Positions 1-7,734 of a DNA stretch of 16,338 nucleotides are shown one piece after another. The stretch spans positions 1 to 16,338 of the forward strand of contig CANJJT010000098.1 of NCBI GenBank assembly GCA_947474715.1, in the 5' to 3' direction. The translations under genes and the position numbers were made by a program. The notes beneath the pieces are model-generated. The model searched no databases. It was not told where the DNA came from and worked only from the letters and a program-made list of their open reading frames with translations. The stretch's first letter is position 1; the number at the start of each line of letters is the position of its first letter. This DNA is from CAIYPG01 sp903864555 (lineage in GTDB: Bacteria > Pseudomonadota > Gammaproteobacteria > Burkholderiales > SG8-39).

Positions 1-20
1 GCCCGGGGGGTTTTGGCATT

Positions 21-41
21 CCCCCCCCCCCCCCCCCCCCC
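21..41. repeat. 21-base poly-C homopolymer
   Basis: There are twenty-one consecutive C residues close to the window edge, preceded by a six-G run. Long C tracts can be slippage-prone phase-variation switches; the Bordetella fim promoters are the known case. They can also be sequencing or assembly artefacts at contig ends. The sequence alone cannot decide between these. Confidence 0.9.
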
Positions 42-411
42 GCCGGAGCGGCGATGAAGCGGTGAAGATCGGCATCTCCGGCTTCCCCGGCAGACCGCTT
101 CCTGAGGCTGGTGGCAAAGGGATTACAAGGGTTGCGGGGATTATTCACGGGCATGCTCCATTCGGCGGGAGTCTCGAGTTGACGAACGGTAACAATGCAC
201 CCGTCCGCTGGACATCGGGGATTGCCCAGAAAACCCACAGTGCCTGTCGTTTGAATATGGGGACAGCTCCGGAAATGCTGACTTCCGGGCGGAACGTGAT
301 TACATTGTCACCTGCAAGTCCACAAGAACAGACCGGAAACGGCCCGGCAATCGAGCATCAGCGGTCATGCAAAGCGCAGTTCGGACCATGGCCGAAAGAC
401 AACAGGACAAT

Positions 412-416
412 AGGAG
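412..416 (+). promoter_or_regulatory. Ribosome binding site fixing the Bug gene start
   Basis: AGGAG lies 5 bases before the ATG at 422. That ATG begins a textbook signal peptide, so it is preferred over the in-frame upstream start at 62. Confidence 0.8.
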
Positions 417-421
417 ACTCC

Positions 422-1381
422 ATGAAGACATCGAAATTTTCACCCCTGATCGCGCCGTTCCTGCTGGCCTCGCTGGCATTCACGGCACAGGCTCAGACCT
501 TTCCCTCGACCAAACCCGTCACCCTGTATGTCCCCTGGACGGCTGGTGGCACCACTGACCTGGCGCTGCGCTCTCTCGCGGAGGCCACCACCAAGACCCT
601 CGGACAGAAGGTACTGGTCGAGAACAAGCCCGGTGCCAGCGGCGCCATGGGCGCAACCCTGGTGGCTGCGTCCAGACCTGATGGATACACCCTGACACAA
701 CTGCCGCTGGGCGTGTTCCGGCTGCCTCTGATGACCCGGACCAACTTCGACCCCGTCAAGGACCTCACCTGGATCATCAACATTGCCGGCTACGAGTTCG
801 CCACCAATGTGCGCGGCGATGCCCCTTGGAAGAACTGGGATGAATTCATCGCCTACTCGAAAGCCAACCCCGGCAAGGTCACCTACGCCCATCCCGGTGT
901 CGGCACCAGCCCCAACCTGACCATGCAGATCCTGGCCCAACGCCTGGGCATACAGTGGGTGGACGTGCCCTACAAGGGCAGCAATGACACGGTCACGGCC
1001 TTGCGCGCCGGCCAGGTGATGGCCATCGCGGCCTCCCCGCCCTGGTCATTCGTGAAGACCGGTGAAGTGCGCCCGCTCATCACCTGGGGCCCCAAGCGTT
1101 CGCCCAAGGCCCCGGATGTGCCAACGCTGAAGGAACGTTATGACATGCTGGCCAATTCGCCCTGGGGCGTAGGCGGTGCTGCAGGCATGGACCCGAAAGT
1201 CACCAAGGTGCTGCACGACGCCTTTCGCAAGGCCATGGACGATCCGGCACTGGACAAGACGCTGGATGCCGTGAACATGGAGTTCTTCTACATGGCCGGG
1301 GACGAATACATGAAATGGGTCCGCGACACCTTCGCCGAAGAGAAGAAATCGCACGAGCGCCTGCAGGCCGCCGGCAAGTAA
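422..1381 (+). CDS. Bug/TctC-family tripartite tricarboxylate transporter substrate-binding protein
   Basis: Predicted periplasmic solute receptor of 319 residues, the usual size for the Bug (TctC) family. These receptors bind carboxylates or other small organic solutes and present them to a TctAB-type permease. The start at 422 has an AGGAG ribosome site and gives a Sec signal peptide (residues 1-24, cleavage after AQA). Family hallmarks follow: ENKPGASGAMGA in the first lobe, a PDGYT motif, and VPYKGSNDTV...LRAGQV in the middle. No TctA or TctB gene is in the window, so this is an orphan receptor, which is common in Burkholderiales. The ligand cannot be told from sequence. The gene stands alone: it is followed by a strong terminator and faces a convergent MFS gene. 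Confidence 0.93.
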   Translation: MKTSKFSPLIAPFLLASLAFTAQAQTFPSTKPVTLYVPWTAGGTTDLALRSLAEATTKTLGQKVLVENKPGASGAMGATLVAASRPDGYTLTQLPLGVFRLPLMTRTNFDPVKDLTWIINIAGYEFATNVRGDAPWKNWDEFIAYSKANPGKVTYAHPGVGTSPNLTMQILAQRLGIQWVDVPYKGSNDTVTALRAGQVMAIAASPPWSFVKTGEVRPLITWGPKRSPKAPDVPTLKERYDMLANSPWGVGGAAGMDPKVTKVLHDAFRKAMDDPALDKTLDAVNMEFFYMAGDEYMKWVRDTFAEEKKSHERLQAAGK

Positions 1382-1411
1382 ACAGTCGGGACGGCAACAG
1401 GCTTCAATCGG

Positions 1412-1444
1412 GGGAGGCGCCACTCAGGGTGCCTCCCTTTTTTT
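1412..1444 (+). terminator. Rho-independent terminator after the first Bug gene
   Basis: A 10-bp stem (1412-1421 with 1428-1437, one G-T pair) closes a six-base ACTCAG loop and is followed directly by seven T residues (1438-1444). It lies 31 bases after the stop codon and acts on plus-strand transcription. There is no T run on the other strand, so it is not expected to stop the convergent MFS transcript. Confidence 0.9.
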
Positions 1445-1466
1445 AGGGTCTCGCTGCGCCAAGCCT

Positions 1467-2732
1467 TCAGCGCACGTTCGCCAGCGCCGTCTTGCTCCAG
1501 AGGTCGGCGCGCCATCGATAGGCAACCAGCAGGGTCAAGGCGATGCCAATGGCGCAGTACAGTGCGGCGGTTCCCGAGTAACCCACCTCCTTGATCAACG
1601 GCCCCGCACACAGCAAGCCAATGGGCAAGGCATAGATGGCGAACATGCGTATCCCCATCACGCGCCCGCGCAGGCGCGGGTCCGAGGTGCGCAACAGCAT
1701 CGAGGACATGGGAATCATGGTGAGGCTCTGGGCAAAGCCGCAGACGATCAGCACGAAAAATCCGCTGACCGGGTCCGGCATGCGGGAGAACACCAGCAGC
1801 AACAGGTGCCACACCACCAGAAAAATCACGATCATGCGTGCGGCCCTCAGGCTGCTGCTCATACGGCTCATGACGATGGATCCCAGCAAGGCGCCGAAGG
1901 CACAGCCGGCAATCAGATAGCCCAGGCCGCGCTGATCCGTGCCGTACACCTCCTTGGCCACGTAGGGCATGAGGTTGTTCATCAGCGGGAAAGCCGTCAG
2001 GTTGGCGAGAAAGGCAAGGCACATGACGGCAAGCAGATGGGGTGTTTCCCAGACATGGCCGAATCCCTCGCGCAGGTCACGAAATGCCGAGGGCAGCGAC
2101 GTGCGTGCCGCACGTATGGCCGCTGCGTTGCGGCTGCGGGCACTGCGGCCCGCCTGTGAAATGAGCAGCAGGCTGATGCCGTACAGACAGGCAATCATGA
2201 CGTAGGCAGGCCCCATGCCCAGTGCCGCCACCAGCGCTGCCCCGACCAGCGCCCCGAGGATGCGCGCCGTGTCAGTGGTGGTCCTGGCCACGCTGGTGGC
2301 ACGCACCAGCAGTTGCGGCGGCATCGATTCGCCGATCAGGGAGGAGCGCACCGCCAGGTCCGAGGTCCGCACGATGCCCAGCAGCGTCGCAAGCACGAAT
2401 ACATGCACCGGTGTCAGGACACTGGAGAACACCAGCCCCATCATGGTGAGCGACAGCAAGAGGTAGCAGGCACGCATGCCGCAGAGCAAGCGACGATGCC
2501 CGCCCCTGTCACCGACCACGCCGAACATCGGGGCGATCAGCGTGCCGACATACTGCAGGGCGCCAAAGGCGGTCAGCATCAGCACCGATTGGGTCTCGAC
2601 CAGGATGTACCAGCTCAGGATGAGCAGTTCCATTTCGAAGCCCCAGCAGACAGCCATGTCCGCCGGCCACTGGAACCGGTAGGAGCGCATGCGAAAGGGC
2701 GCCAGCGAACTCCCTTTCGAGGCGAGACTCAT
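1467..2732 (-). CDS. MFS transporter, EntS/MFS_3-like exporter
   Basis: Inner-membrane major facilitator protein of about 421 residues with roughly twelve hydrophobic segments. Motif A is visible near residue 65 (GVVGDRGGHRR) between the second and third segments, and a related loop (RLRGRVMG) lies in the second half. The N-terminal APFR...FRFQWPAD-like lead and overall layout resemble MFS_3 exporters such as EntS, which export siderophores or drugs with proton drive; the substrate here is unknown. The chosen ATG at 2732 has an AAGGG element nine bases upstream and starts where family similarity begins. An ATG at 2762 would add ten residues with no good ribosome site. It lies behind the DUF1993 gene and is probably co-transcribed with it. 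Confidence 0.88.
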   Translation of the reverse strand: MSLASKGSSLAPFRMRSYRFQWPADMAVCWGFEMELLILSWYILVETQSVLMLTAFGALQYVGTLIAPMFGVVGDRGGHRRLLCGMRACYLLLSLTMMGLVFSSVLTPVHVFVLATLLGIVRTSDLAVRSSLIGESMPPQLLVRATSVARTTTDTARILGALVGAALVAALGMGPAYVMIACLYGISLLLISQAGRSARSRNAAAIRAARTSLPSAFRDLREGFGHVWETPHLLAVMCLAFLANLTAFPLMNNLMPYVAKEVYGTDQRGLGYLIAGCAFGALLGSIVMSRMSSSLRAARMIVIFLVVWHLLLLVFSRMPDPVSGFFVLIVCGFAQSLTMIPMSSMLLRTSDPRLRGRVMGIRMFAIYALPIGLLCAGPLIKEVGYSGTAALYCAIGIALTLLVAYRWRADLWSKTALANVR

Positions 2733-2771
2733 GCTGTGGGGCCCTTCAAAACCACCCGGCACATGCCCCGG

Positions 2772-3278
2772 TCAGGACGCCCCCATGAAATCGCGCTTGC
2801 CGATCTCCACGCCGTTGTGGCGCAGGATGTCGTACGCCGTGGTGCAATGGAAATAGAAATTGGGCAGGGAACGGTTCTGCAGCAACCCCAGGCCGCTGAA
2901 CTGCTGCTCCCGGTCGCGCATCTTCACCACCACCGGCTTGTCCTCGGCCCCCTCCACCATGGCCGGGGTCACCGACTGGACAAAGGCCACGGTCTTCTCG
3001 ATGCGGGCAATCAATTCCTGCAGGCTCTTCTCCTCACCGGGGTGCCGGACCGGCTCCACGCCGGACAGCAGCCCCATGCAATTGGCCGCATGGTCGGTGC
3101 TGGCCTGCACCTGCCGGGTGAAACTGAACATGTCGGGATAAAGCCGGTAGACCAGCAAGGTCGTCTCATCCAGCTTCTTGTCGGCATACAGCGCCTGCGC
3201 CTTGCGCAGCACAGCGGCCAGCCCGGTCAGGTGGCGGACAAATATCGGCGCCGAGATGTCATGAAGGGAAATGGCCAT
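2772..3278 (-). CDS. DUF1993 domain protein
   Basis: Protein of 168 residues covering a whole DUF1993 domain (PF09351), a helical family related to the DinB/YfiT fold. The N-terminal SLHDISAPIFVRHLTGLAAVL and the C-terminal LPNFYFHCTTAYDILRHNGVEIGKRDF stretches are characteristic. No biochemical function is established for the family; histidines in the helices (H6, H16 and the FHCTTAYDILRHNG segment) could form a metal site as in DinB proteins, but this is inference. The start is well set by a strong AGGAGGAG ribosome site (3282-3289) just upstream. Its stop lies 40 bases before the chosen MFS start, so the two probably form one transcript, with a promoter in the divergent region 3290-3360. 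Confidence 0.9.
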   Translation of the reverse strand: MAISLHDISAPIFVRHLTGLAAVLRKAQALYADKKLDETTLLVYRLYPDMFSFTRQVQASTDHAANCMGLLSGVEPVRHPGEEKSLQELIARIEKTVAFVQSVTPAMVEGAEDKPVVVKMRDREQQFSGLGLLQNRSLPNFYFHCTTAYDILRHNGVEIGKRDFMGAS

Positions 3279-3315
3279 GCTCTCCTCCTTCTGTTTATGG
3301 GTGATTTATTGAACG

Positions 3316-3321
3316 ATTCTA
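3316..3321 (-). promoter_or_regulatory. Possible -10 box for the DUF1993-MFS unit
   Basis: Read on the minus strand, TAGAAT lies about 38 bases before the DUF1993 start, giving a short leader that contains the strong ribosome site. No good -35 element is visible, so this is tentative. Confidence 0.3.
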
Positions 3322-3357
3322 ACCGCATGCACCAGCCGGGGCCGGGGTACCCCACCG

Positions 3358-3363
3358 TATAAT
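3358..3363 (+). promoter_or_regulatory. Consensus -10 box (TATAAT) of the seven-gene cassette
   Basis: A perfect TATAAT lies in the divergent intergenic region, just after a perfect GGGGTACCCC palindrome (3344-3353). The -35 position is not consensus, which would suit an activator-dependent promoter. Transcription would start near 3370. That is at or after the GTG at 3369 and argues that the first gene really starts at the TTG at 3423. Confidence 0.5.
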
Positions 3364-3422
3364 GCCCCGTGAGCTGCGGCATCCGTTGCGACAGCCATGC
3401 CGCAATATCGAGGACGCGTCAC

Positions 3423-4406
3423 TTGCCCCAGAAACTGCGCATCGCATTGAACGACAGGCACGACCTGCTGGTCGATGTGTTTGCTGCGGGTCCGCGCACC
3501 CACCTCTTCAACACGCCGACATTCTTCCACCTGCATGCCGGCAATGGCAGCAGAGGCCATTACTTCCAGCTGGCCGATCGCGGCGGCGACCTGGCCCTGG
3601 CCTGCATCCATTTCACCGAAGTTTCACCTGGCAGCTGGCGCAGCCCTGCCCGCGGCACCTTCGGCAGCTTCAGCCAGGCCGAGGCAGTCACCCCGGGCGA
3701 CCTGGAACTGCTGCTGCACGGCGTGGAACGCTACCTGACCACACTTGGCGCAGAGGAACTGGTGATGGTGTTGCCACCCGGTGGTCACGATGCCGCACGC
3801 GTGGCCGACAGCACCCGGATGCTGCTTCACAATGGCTACACCATACTGCATGCGGACATCAATCAAGACCTGCAGGTGGATGAGCGTACGCTGCCTGAGC
3901 GCATGTCCCGCGGCAACCTGAAGCGCTTTCGCAAATGCGAGCGCGAAGGCTGGCAGTTCGTGCAACTGCCCGAGGAACACCATGGGCAGGCGTATCAGCT
4001 CATTGCCGACAATCGCAGGCGCAGGGGCCACCCGCTGACCATGACCCATGAGGGCCTGGTCACCATGGACAGGCTGTTCCCCGGACGGGTCCCCTACTTC
4101 GGCCTGGTGCGCGACGGCCATCCGGATGACATGGCTGCCTCGGCCATCTGCATGCGCATCGACGAGCACATCCTCTACGTCTTCTACTGGGGCGATGCCG
4201 CAGACAGGCAGACCCTGTCCCCGGTGGTCGGGCTCGCAGCGGGCATCCATGAATATTGCAGGCACGAGGGGATACGCATTCTCGATGCCGGCATCTCCAC
4301 CGCGCAGGGCGTTCCCAACCCCGGGCTGATGCGCTTCAAGCACAGCCTGGGATTTTCCGAATCGCCCCGGGCAACACTGATCAAGAGGATGACGGCCCAT
4401 GCGTGA
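3423..4406 (+). CDS. FemAB/BioF2-like GNAT-fold acyltransferase
   Basis: Predicted cytosolic acyltransferase of 327 residues from the TTG start. The second half resembles the GNAT_6/BioF2-like and FemAB group: a basic RGNLKRFRKCEREGW segment, then NRRRRGHPLT, a core strand pair (ICMRIDEHILYVFYWGD) and a C-terminal NPGLMRFKHSLGFSE that matches the family's K-x-x-LGF ending. Such enzymes transfer acyl or aminoacyl groups to amines, including amino sugars and peptidoglycan precursors. The TTG at 3423 has GAGGA eight bases upstream. A GTG at 3369 would add 18 residues, but it has no ribosome site and sits on the predicted transcription start. It is first in the cassette and overlaps the next gene by 8 bases. 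N-acylation of the cassette's 3-amino sugar is a reasonable but unproven role. Confidence 0.8.
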   Translation: MPQKLRIALNDRHDLLVDVFAAGPRTHLFNTPTFFHLHAGNGSRGHYFQLADRGGDLALACIHFTEVSPGSWRSPARGTFGSFSQAEAVTPGDLELLLHGVERYLTTLGAEELVMVLPPGGHDAARVADSTRMLLHNGYTILHADINQDLQVDERTLPERMSRGNLKRFRKCEREGWQFVQLPEEHHGQAYQLIADNRRRRGHPLTMTHEGLVTMDRLFPGRVPYFGLVRDGHPDDMAASAICMRIDEHILYVFYWGDAADRQTLSPVVGLAAGIHEYCRHEGIRILDAGISTAQGVPNPGLMRFKHSLGFSESPRATLIKRMTAHA

Positions 4407-5139
4407 CCTGGAGCGTTACCAGTCCGACTATGCCAGCCTGCCATTCGAGGAGACCCAGGCGGCCTATCGCCGGCGGCGTGTCATCGAGCAACTGGCCCGA
4501 TTCCGCCCTGCCACCATTCTGGAAGTGGGCTGCGGCGAAGATCCCTTGTTCCTGCACTACCAGGCCCCTGAAGCCATGCATGTCGTGGAGCCGGCTGCAC
4601 GTTTCCATGAACAGGCCGCGCAACTCGCACGCCAGCATGCTGGCGTGCAGGTCCATCGCGGCACCCTGGAAGAACTGGCCGATCGTCTGGCCGCAGTGCG
4701 CTTCGACTGCATCCTGCTCAGCAGCGTGCTGCATGAAGCCCCCGATCCCGCCGCCCTGCTGAAAGCCGCCCATTCCCTCTGTCACGACAACACCAGCGTG
4801 CATGTCTACGTCCCCAATGCCCGCTCCCTGCACCGGCTGCTGGCACTGGAGATGGGGCTGATCAAGGACGTTCATGACGTATCGGCCACCCAGCAGCGCA
4901 TGCAGCAATCCATGACTTACGATGCAGAACGGCTGACGCAGGCCTTGCGCTCGGCTAGCTTCACCATCGAGGAGACTGGCACTTTCTTCATCAAGCCCTT
5001 CACCCACGCGCAGATGGCCGGCCTGCAGGAAGACGGCATGCTCGATGCACGCATGCTGGACGGGCTTTACGGCCTGGGAAAGCATCTGCCCGAGCATGGG
5101 TCGGAGCTGTACGCCATTGCGCGTGCCGAAAGAGAGTGA
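4399..5139 (+). CDS. Class I SAM-dependent methyltransferase (first of two related copies)
   Basis: Soluble methyltransferase of 246 residues. Motif I is ILEVGCGEDP at residues 40-49, the acidic SAM-ribose position lies in HVVEPA about 22 residues later, and a motif IV-like FDCILLSSVLHEAPDP follows. The C-terminal part carries VPNARSLHRLLALEMGL and GTFFIKPF. Both segments recur in the methyltransferase encoded at 6581, so the two are probably paralogues acting on related substrates. The acceptor is not identifiable; N- or O-methylation of a sugar or of the acyl-modified product is inferred from context. It overlaps the acyltransferase gene by 8 bases, and its stop codon directly abuts the ATG of the oxidoreductase gene, which points to translational coupling. 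Confidence 0.87.
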   Translation: MRDLERYQSDYASLPFEETQAAYRRRRVIEQLARFRPATILEVGCGEDPLFLHYQAPEAMHVVEPAARFHEQAAQLARQHAGVQVHRGTLEELADRLAAVRFDCILLSSVLHEAPDPAALLKAAHSLCHDNTSVHVYVPNARSLHRLLALEMGLIKDVHDVSATQQRMQQSMTYDAERLTQALRSASFTIEETGTFFIKPFTHAQMAGLQEDGMLDARMLDGLYGLGKHLPEHGSELYAIARAERE

Positions 5140-6561
5140 ATGAGCGCCGATCCGCTCATCGTCGGCAACAACCTGGCAGCCATGGTGGCCGCGCTGGAGC
5201 TGGCCCGATGCGGATGCCCGGTTAGATTACTGAATCCCGCCAGGGGCTGGGGTGGCCACTTTGCCGGATTCCGCCTTGGCGAGCGCCGCTTTGACGCGGG
5301 CATGATCCTGCTGGAATTCGGCGCCTTCAATGCCGAAGCCTCCCCCGACCTTCAGGACTATGACCCGGGCAGGCGCAACGACTGCGGGCGCTTTGCCGCA
5401 CGCGTGGGCGCATACGTGCAGGGCCTGCTGCCCTGCCGCGAGATCGCCACGCCATCGCTGCTGCATGCAGGCCGCATCCTGCCCGACCTCTTCATCGCCA
5501 ACCGCTTCGATGTCCTGAAGACGCTGACGCCGGAACTGGCCGCCCGCATCCATGGCGAACTGGAGCACATCTGCCGCACACCCCGTGGCAGACTGCATGC
5601 CTCACGCAAGCTCGCCGACACCCTGTTCCTGGACACCGACCTGGAAACTGCCTCGACGGCCAATCATGGACCCAGCCTGCACGCCGAACTGTTCGAACCA
5701 CTGTGCCGCAAGATCGCCGGATGTGCCACCCGCGAGGTGATCGCGCTGTATCACCGTGTCCCCTGGCTGCCGCTGTTTCACCCGGAGACCCTGCTGTCGC
5801 AATTCACCACCACCCCGCAGCAACTGCCCGCAACCCGCTTCCACTACCCGGTGGCCGGCCATGCCGGCGCCCTTGCCGAAGCGCTGGCCGCATGCATCGC
5901 CATCCATCCCGGCATTGAAGTGATCGCAGCACAACCGGTTGCCGCACAGTGCCAGGGCCGGACAGTGCAGTTGACACTGGCCGATGGCAGGCAACTGGCA
6001 ACGGAGCAGCTTGCCTGGTCAGCCGACCCGAGCCGGCTGCTCGGCCTGCTCGATCCTCAGGCCGAGCAGCCGGCCTATCAGCGGGCCTCGGTCGGACTGG
6101 GTTTCATGGTCATTCCCGCGCACAAACTGCTGCGCTCGTTCAGCACCCTGTTCGTGCCCGATGCCCGCTACGCCAGCTACCGCATCACCGATCAGGAAGT
6201 CTGCGCAGGCCTGGATCCTGCGGAACACCGCCTGGTGGTGGAATGCCGTCCGCCATCGGAAGCTTCCGGCCCCGAGGCAGCATCCGGCGACACCCTGCTT
6301 GCGCGGGAACTGGCGGACATGGGCGTCATCGATGCGCCCGAATCGGTTACATGGTCCACCACCATGACGCTTGATCAGGCACTCATGCACCCGGGCTGGC
6401 ACAATCGGCGGCAATTCCTCAGCCAGTTGGCCGGGCTGCAGGAACAACTACCCAGCACGGCCCTGATCGGGGCTTCCGCAGGCTTTTTTGCCAGCTCACT
6501 CAATGACCAGGTGGTGCAGGGCCTGAAGCTGGCCGATACCTGGTCCAAGGCCTGGACCTGA
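5140..6561 (+). CDS. FAD-dependent oxidoreductase, amine-oxidase/UDP-galactopyranose mutase-like
   Basis: Flavoprotein-like protein of 473 residues. The N-terminus has the strand-turn-helix of a dinucleotide fold (PLIVGNNLAAMVAALELA, residues 5-22), followed by the second FAD element WGGHFAGF and RRFDAGM typical of amine oxidase/protoporphyrinogen oxidase relatives. The C-terminal IGASAGFFASSLNDQVVQGLKLAD matches the usual closing FAD contact segment. The glycine motif is degenerate (GNNLAA instead of GxGxxG), so FAD affinity or an unusual role deserves checking. The substrate is unknown; a sugar or an amino-sugar product is suggested only by its neighbours. It starts immediately after the stop of the upstream methyltransferase gene and ends 19 bases before the next one. 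Confidence 0.82.
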   Translation: MSADPLIVGNNLAAMVAALELARCGCPVRLLNPARGWGGHFAGFRLGERRFDAGMILLEFGAFNAEASPDLQDYDPGRRNDCGRFAARVGAYVQGLLPCREIATPSLLHAGRILPDLFIANRFDVLKTLTPELAARIHGELEHICRTPRGRLHASRKLADTLFLDTDLETASTANHGPSLHAELFEPLCRKIAGCATREVIALYHRVPWLPLFHPETLLSQFTTTPQQLPATRFHYPVAGHAGALAEALAACIAIHPGIEVIAAQPVAAQCQGRTVQLTLADGRQLATEQLAWSADPSRLLGLLDPQAEQPAYQRASVGLGFMVIPAHKLLRSFSTLFVPDARYASYRITDQEVCAGLDPAEHRLVVECRPPSEASGPEAASGDTLLARELADMGVIDAPESVTWSTTMTLDQALMHPGWHNRRQFLSQLAGLQEQLPSTALIGASAGFFASSLNDQVVQGLKLADTWSKAWT

Positions 6562-6580
6562 ACCGGACCCATCAAAACGC

Positions 6581-7327
6581 ATGGACAAGAACGAACTCGA
6601 GCGCATCGCACAAAGCTACCACCTCAATCCCGACGTGCCGGACAAGCACATCGAGGATCTGTGCCAGGAACACTGCTGCCGCTGGCTGCTGGCCTCACTG
6701 GGCCAGGCGCGCAGCGTGCTGGAACTGGGTTATGGCGACGGCATCGTCACGCGGGCGCTGGTCGAGGATGGGCGCGAGGTGACGGTGGTCGAAGGGGCCG
6801 CCACCCTGATCGAACGCTTGAAGCAAACGTGGCCCACGCAGGTGCATGCCTGCCATGCCCTGTTCGAGGCGTTCGACCCGGGTGCGGCACGATTCGATGC
6901 CATCATCGCCTCCCACGTGCTGGAGCACGTGGCAGATCCGGTGGCGCTGCTCGAACGCCTGCGCAACTGGCTCGCCCCCGGCGGCAGGCTGCTGGTGGTC
7001 GTGCCCAACCGCGAATCGCTGCACCGCCGGCTGGCCGTCATCATGGGCCTGCAACCCGCCCTGGACAGCCTCAGCGCCCGCGACGGAGTGGTCGGGCACC
7101 GGCGCGTATACTCACTGGCGACCCTGCGCCATGACATCGAGGAAGCCGGCTACACCGAGCGGTCTTCGCGGGGCTTCTTCCTGAAACCGCTGGCCAACTC
7201 GATGATGCTCGATTACTCACCGCAACTGCTGTCAGCCATGAACGAGATATCCGGCGAACTGCCCGTGGAACTGCTGGCCAACATCGGCATGATTGTCACG
7301 GCCGAAAACGACAGGTACCCACAATGA
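6581..7327 (+). CDS. Class I SAM-dependent methyltransferase (second related copy)
   Basis: Methyltransferase of 248 residues with a Methyltransf_11/23-type core: motif I VLELGYGDG (residues 46-54), an acidic VTVVEGA about 20 residues on, ASHVLEHVADP as motif IV, and LAPGGRLLVVVPN as the post-motif strand. The segments VPNRESLHRRLAVIMGL and GFFLKPL match the methyltransferase at 4399, which supports duplication and divergence. The glycine-rich loop has Y instead of the usual C or S, which is tolerated in this family. The start has no clear ribosome site 19 bases after the oxidoreductase stop. Its end overlaps the ketoisomerase start by 4 bases (ATGA). The acceptor is unknown; it may act on the 3-amino sugar made by the next two genes. 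Confidence 0.87.
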   Translation: MDKNELERIAQSYHLNPDVPDKHIEDLCQEHCCRWLLASLGQARSVLELGYGDGIVTRALVEDGREVTVVEGAATLIERLKQTWPTQVHACHALFEAFDPGAARFDAIIASHVLEHVADPVALLERLRNWLAPGGRLLVVVPNRESLHRRLAVIMGLQPALDSLSARDGVVGHRRVYSLATLRHDIEEAGYTERSSRGFFLKPLANSMMLDYSPQLLSAMNEISGELPVELLANIGMIVTAENDRYPQ

Positions 7328-7734
7328 GCCTGTCGCTATGCCGCATCATCGAACTGCCGCGCGTGCCCGATGCCCGGGGCAACCTGACCTTCGTCGAGTC
7401 CGGACGGCATATGCCCTTCGAATTCCGTCGCGTCTATTACCTCTATGACGTACCGGGCGGCGCCAGCCGCGCGGGCCATGCGCACAAGGCCCTGCACCAG
7501 ATGCTGATCGCCATGTCCGGCAGCTTCGACGTGGTGCTCGACGATGGCCGCGAAAGCCGCACCTTCCACCTGAACCGTTCCTACTACGGCCTGTACATCC
7601 CGCCCATGGTCTGGCGCGAGATCAACAACTTCTCCTCCGGCGCCGTGTGCATGGCCCTGGCCTCGGACTTCTACGACGAGGCCGACTACTACCGTGAGCA
7701 CGACACCTTCGTCACGGCTGTGACCAGCCCGTGA
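7324..7734 (+). CDS. dTDP-4-dehydro-6-deoxyglucose 3,4-ketoisomerase, FdtA/QdtA family
   Basis: Small single-domain cupin of 136 residues, the usual size for FdtA (PF05523). It would move the keto group of dTDP-4-keto-6-deoxyglucose from C4 to C3, the step before transamination at C3. Family signatures are clear: DARGNLTFVE near residue 16, RRVYYLYDVP near 35-44, the GHAHK histidine pair H52/H54 at the active site, LIAMSGSFDVVLDDG, and the GLYIPPMVWREINNFSS block. Whether the product has the gluco (QdtA) or galacto (FdtA) configuration at C4 cannot be read from this. It overlaps the methyltransferase before it and the aminotransferase after it by 4 bases each, as expected for a pathway pair. 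Confidence 0.93.
   Translation: MSLSLCRIIELPRVPDARGNLTFVESGRHMPFEFRRVYYLYDVPGGASRAGHAHKALHQMLIAMSGSFDVVLDDGRESRTFHLNRSYYGLYIPPMVWREINNFSSGAVCMALASDFYDEADYYREHDTFVTAVTSP

Larger units (their letters stand above)
1..421. other. Gene-free left edge with poly-C run
   Basis: No coding region is supported here. A frame stays open from position 62 into the downstream binding-protein gene, but its first 120 codons show no recognisable domain and no signal peptide, and the real start is at 422. The left edge starts with a six-G run followed by a 21-base C homopolymer at 21-41. A GTGA/TCAC inverted repeat at 296-311 could be an operator, but this is weak. Confidence 0.5.

Noticed and set aside
62..421. 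In-frame 5' extension of the first Bug gene
   Set aside because: The added 120 residues have no domain or signal peptide, while ATG 422 has a good ribosome site and opens a clear Sec signal.
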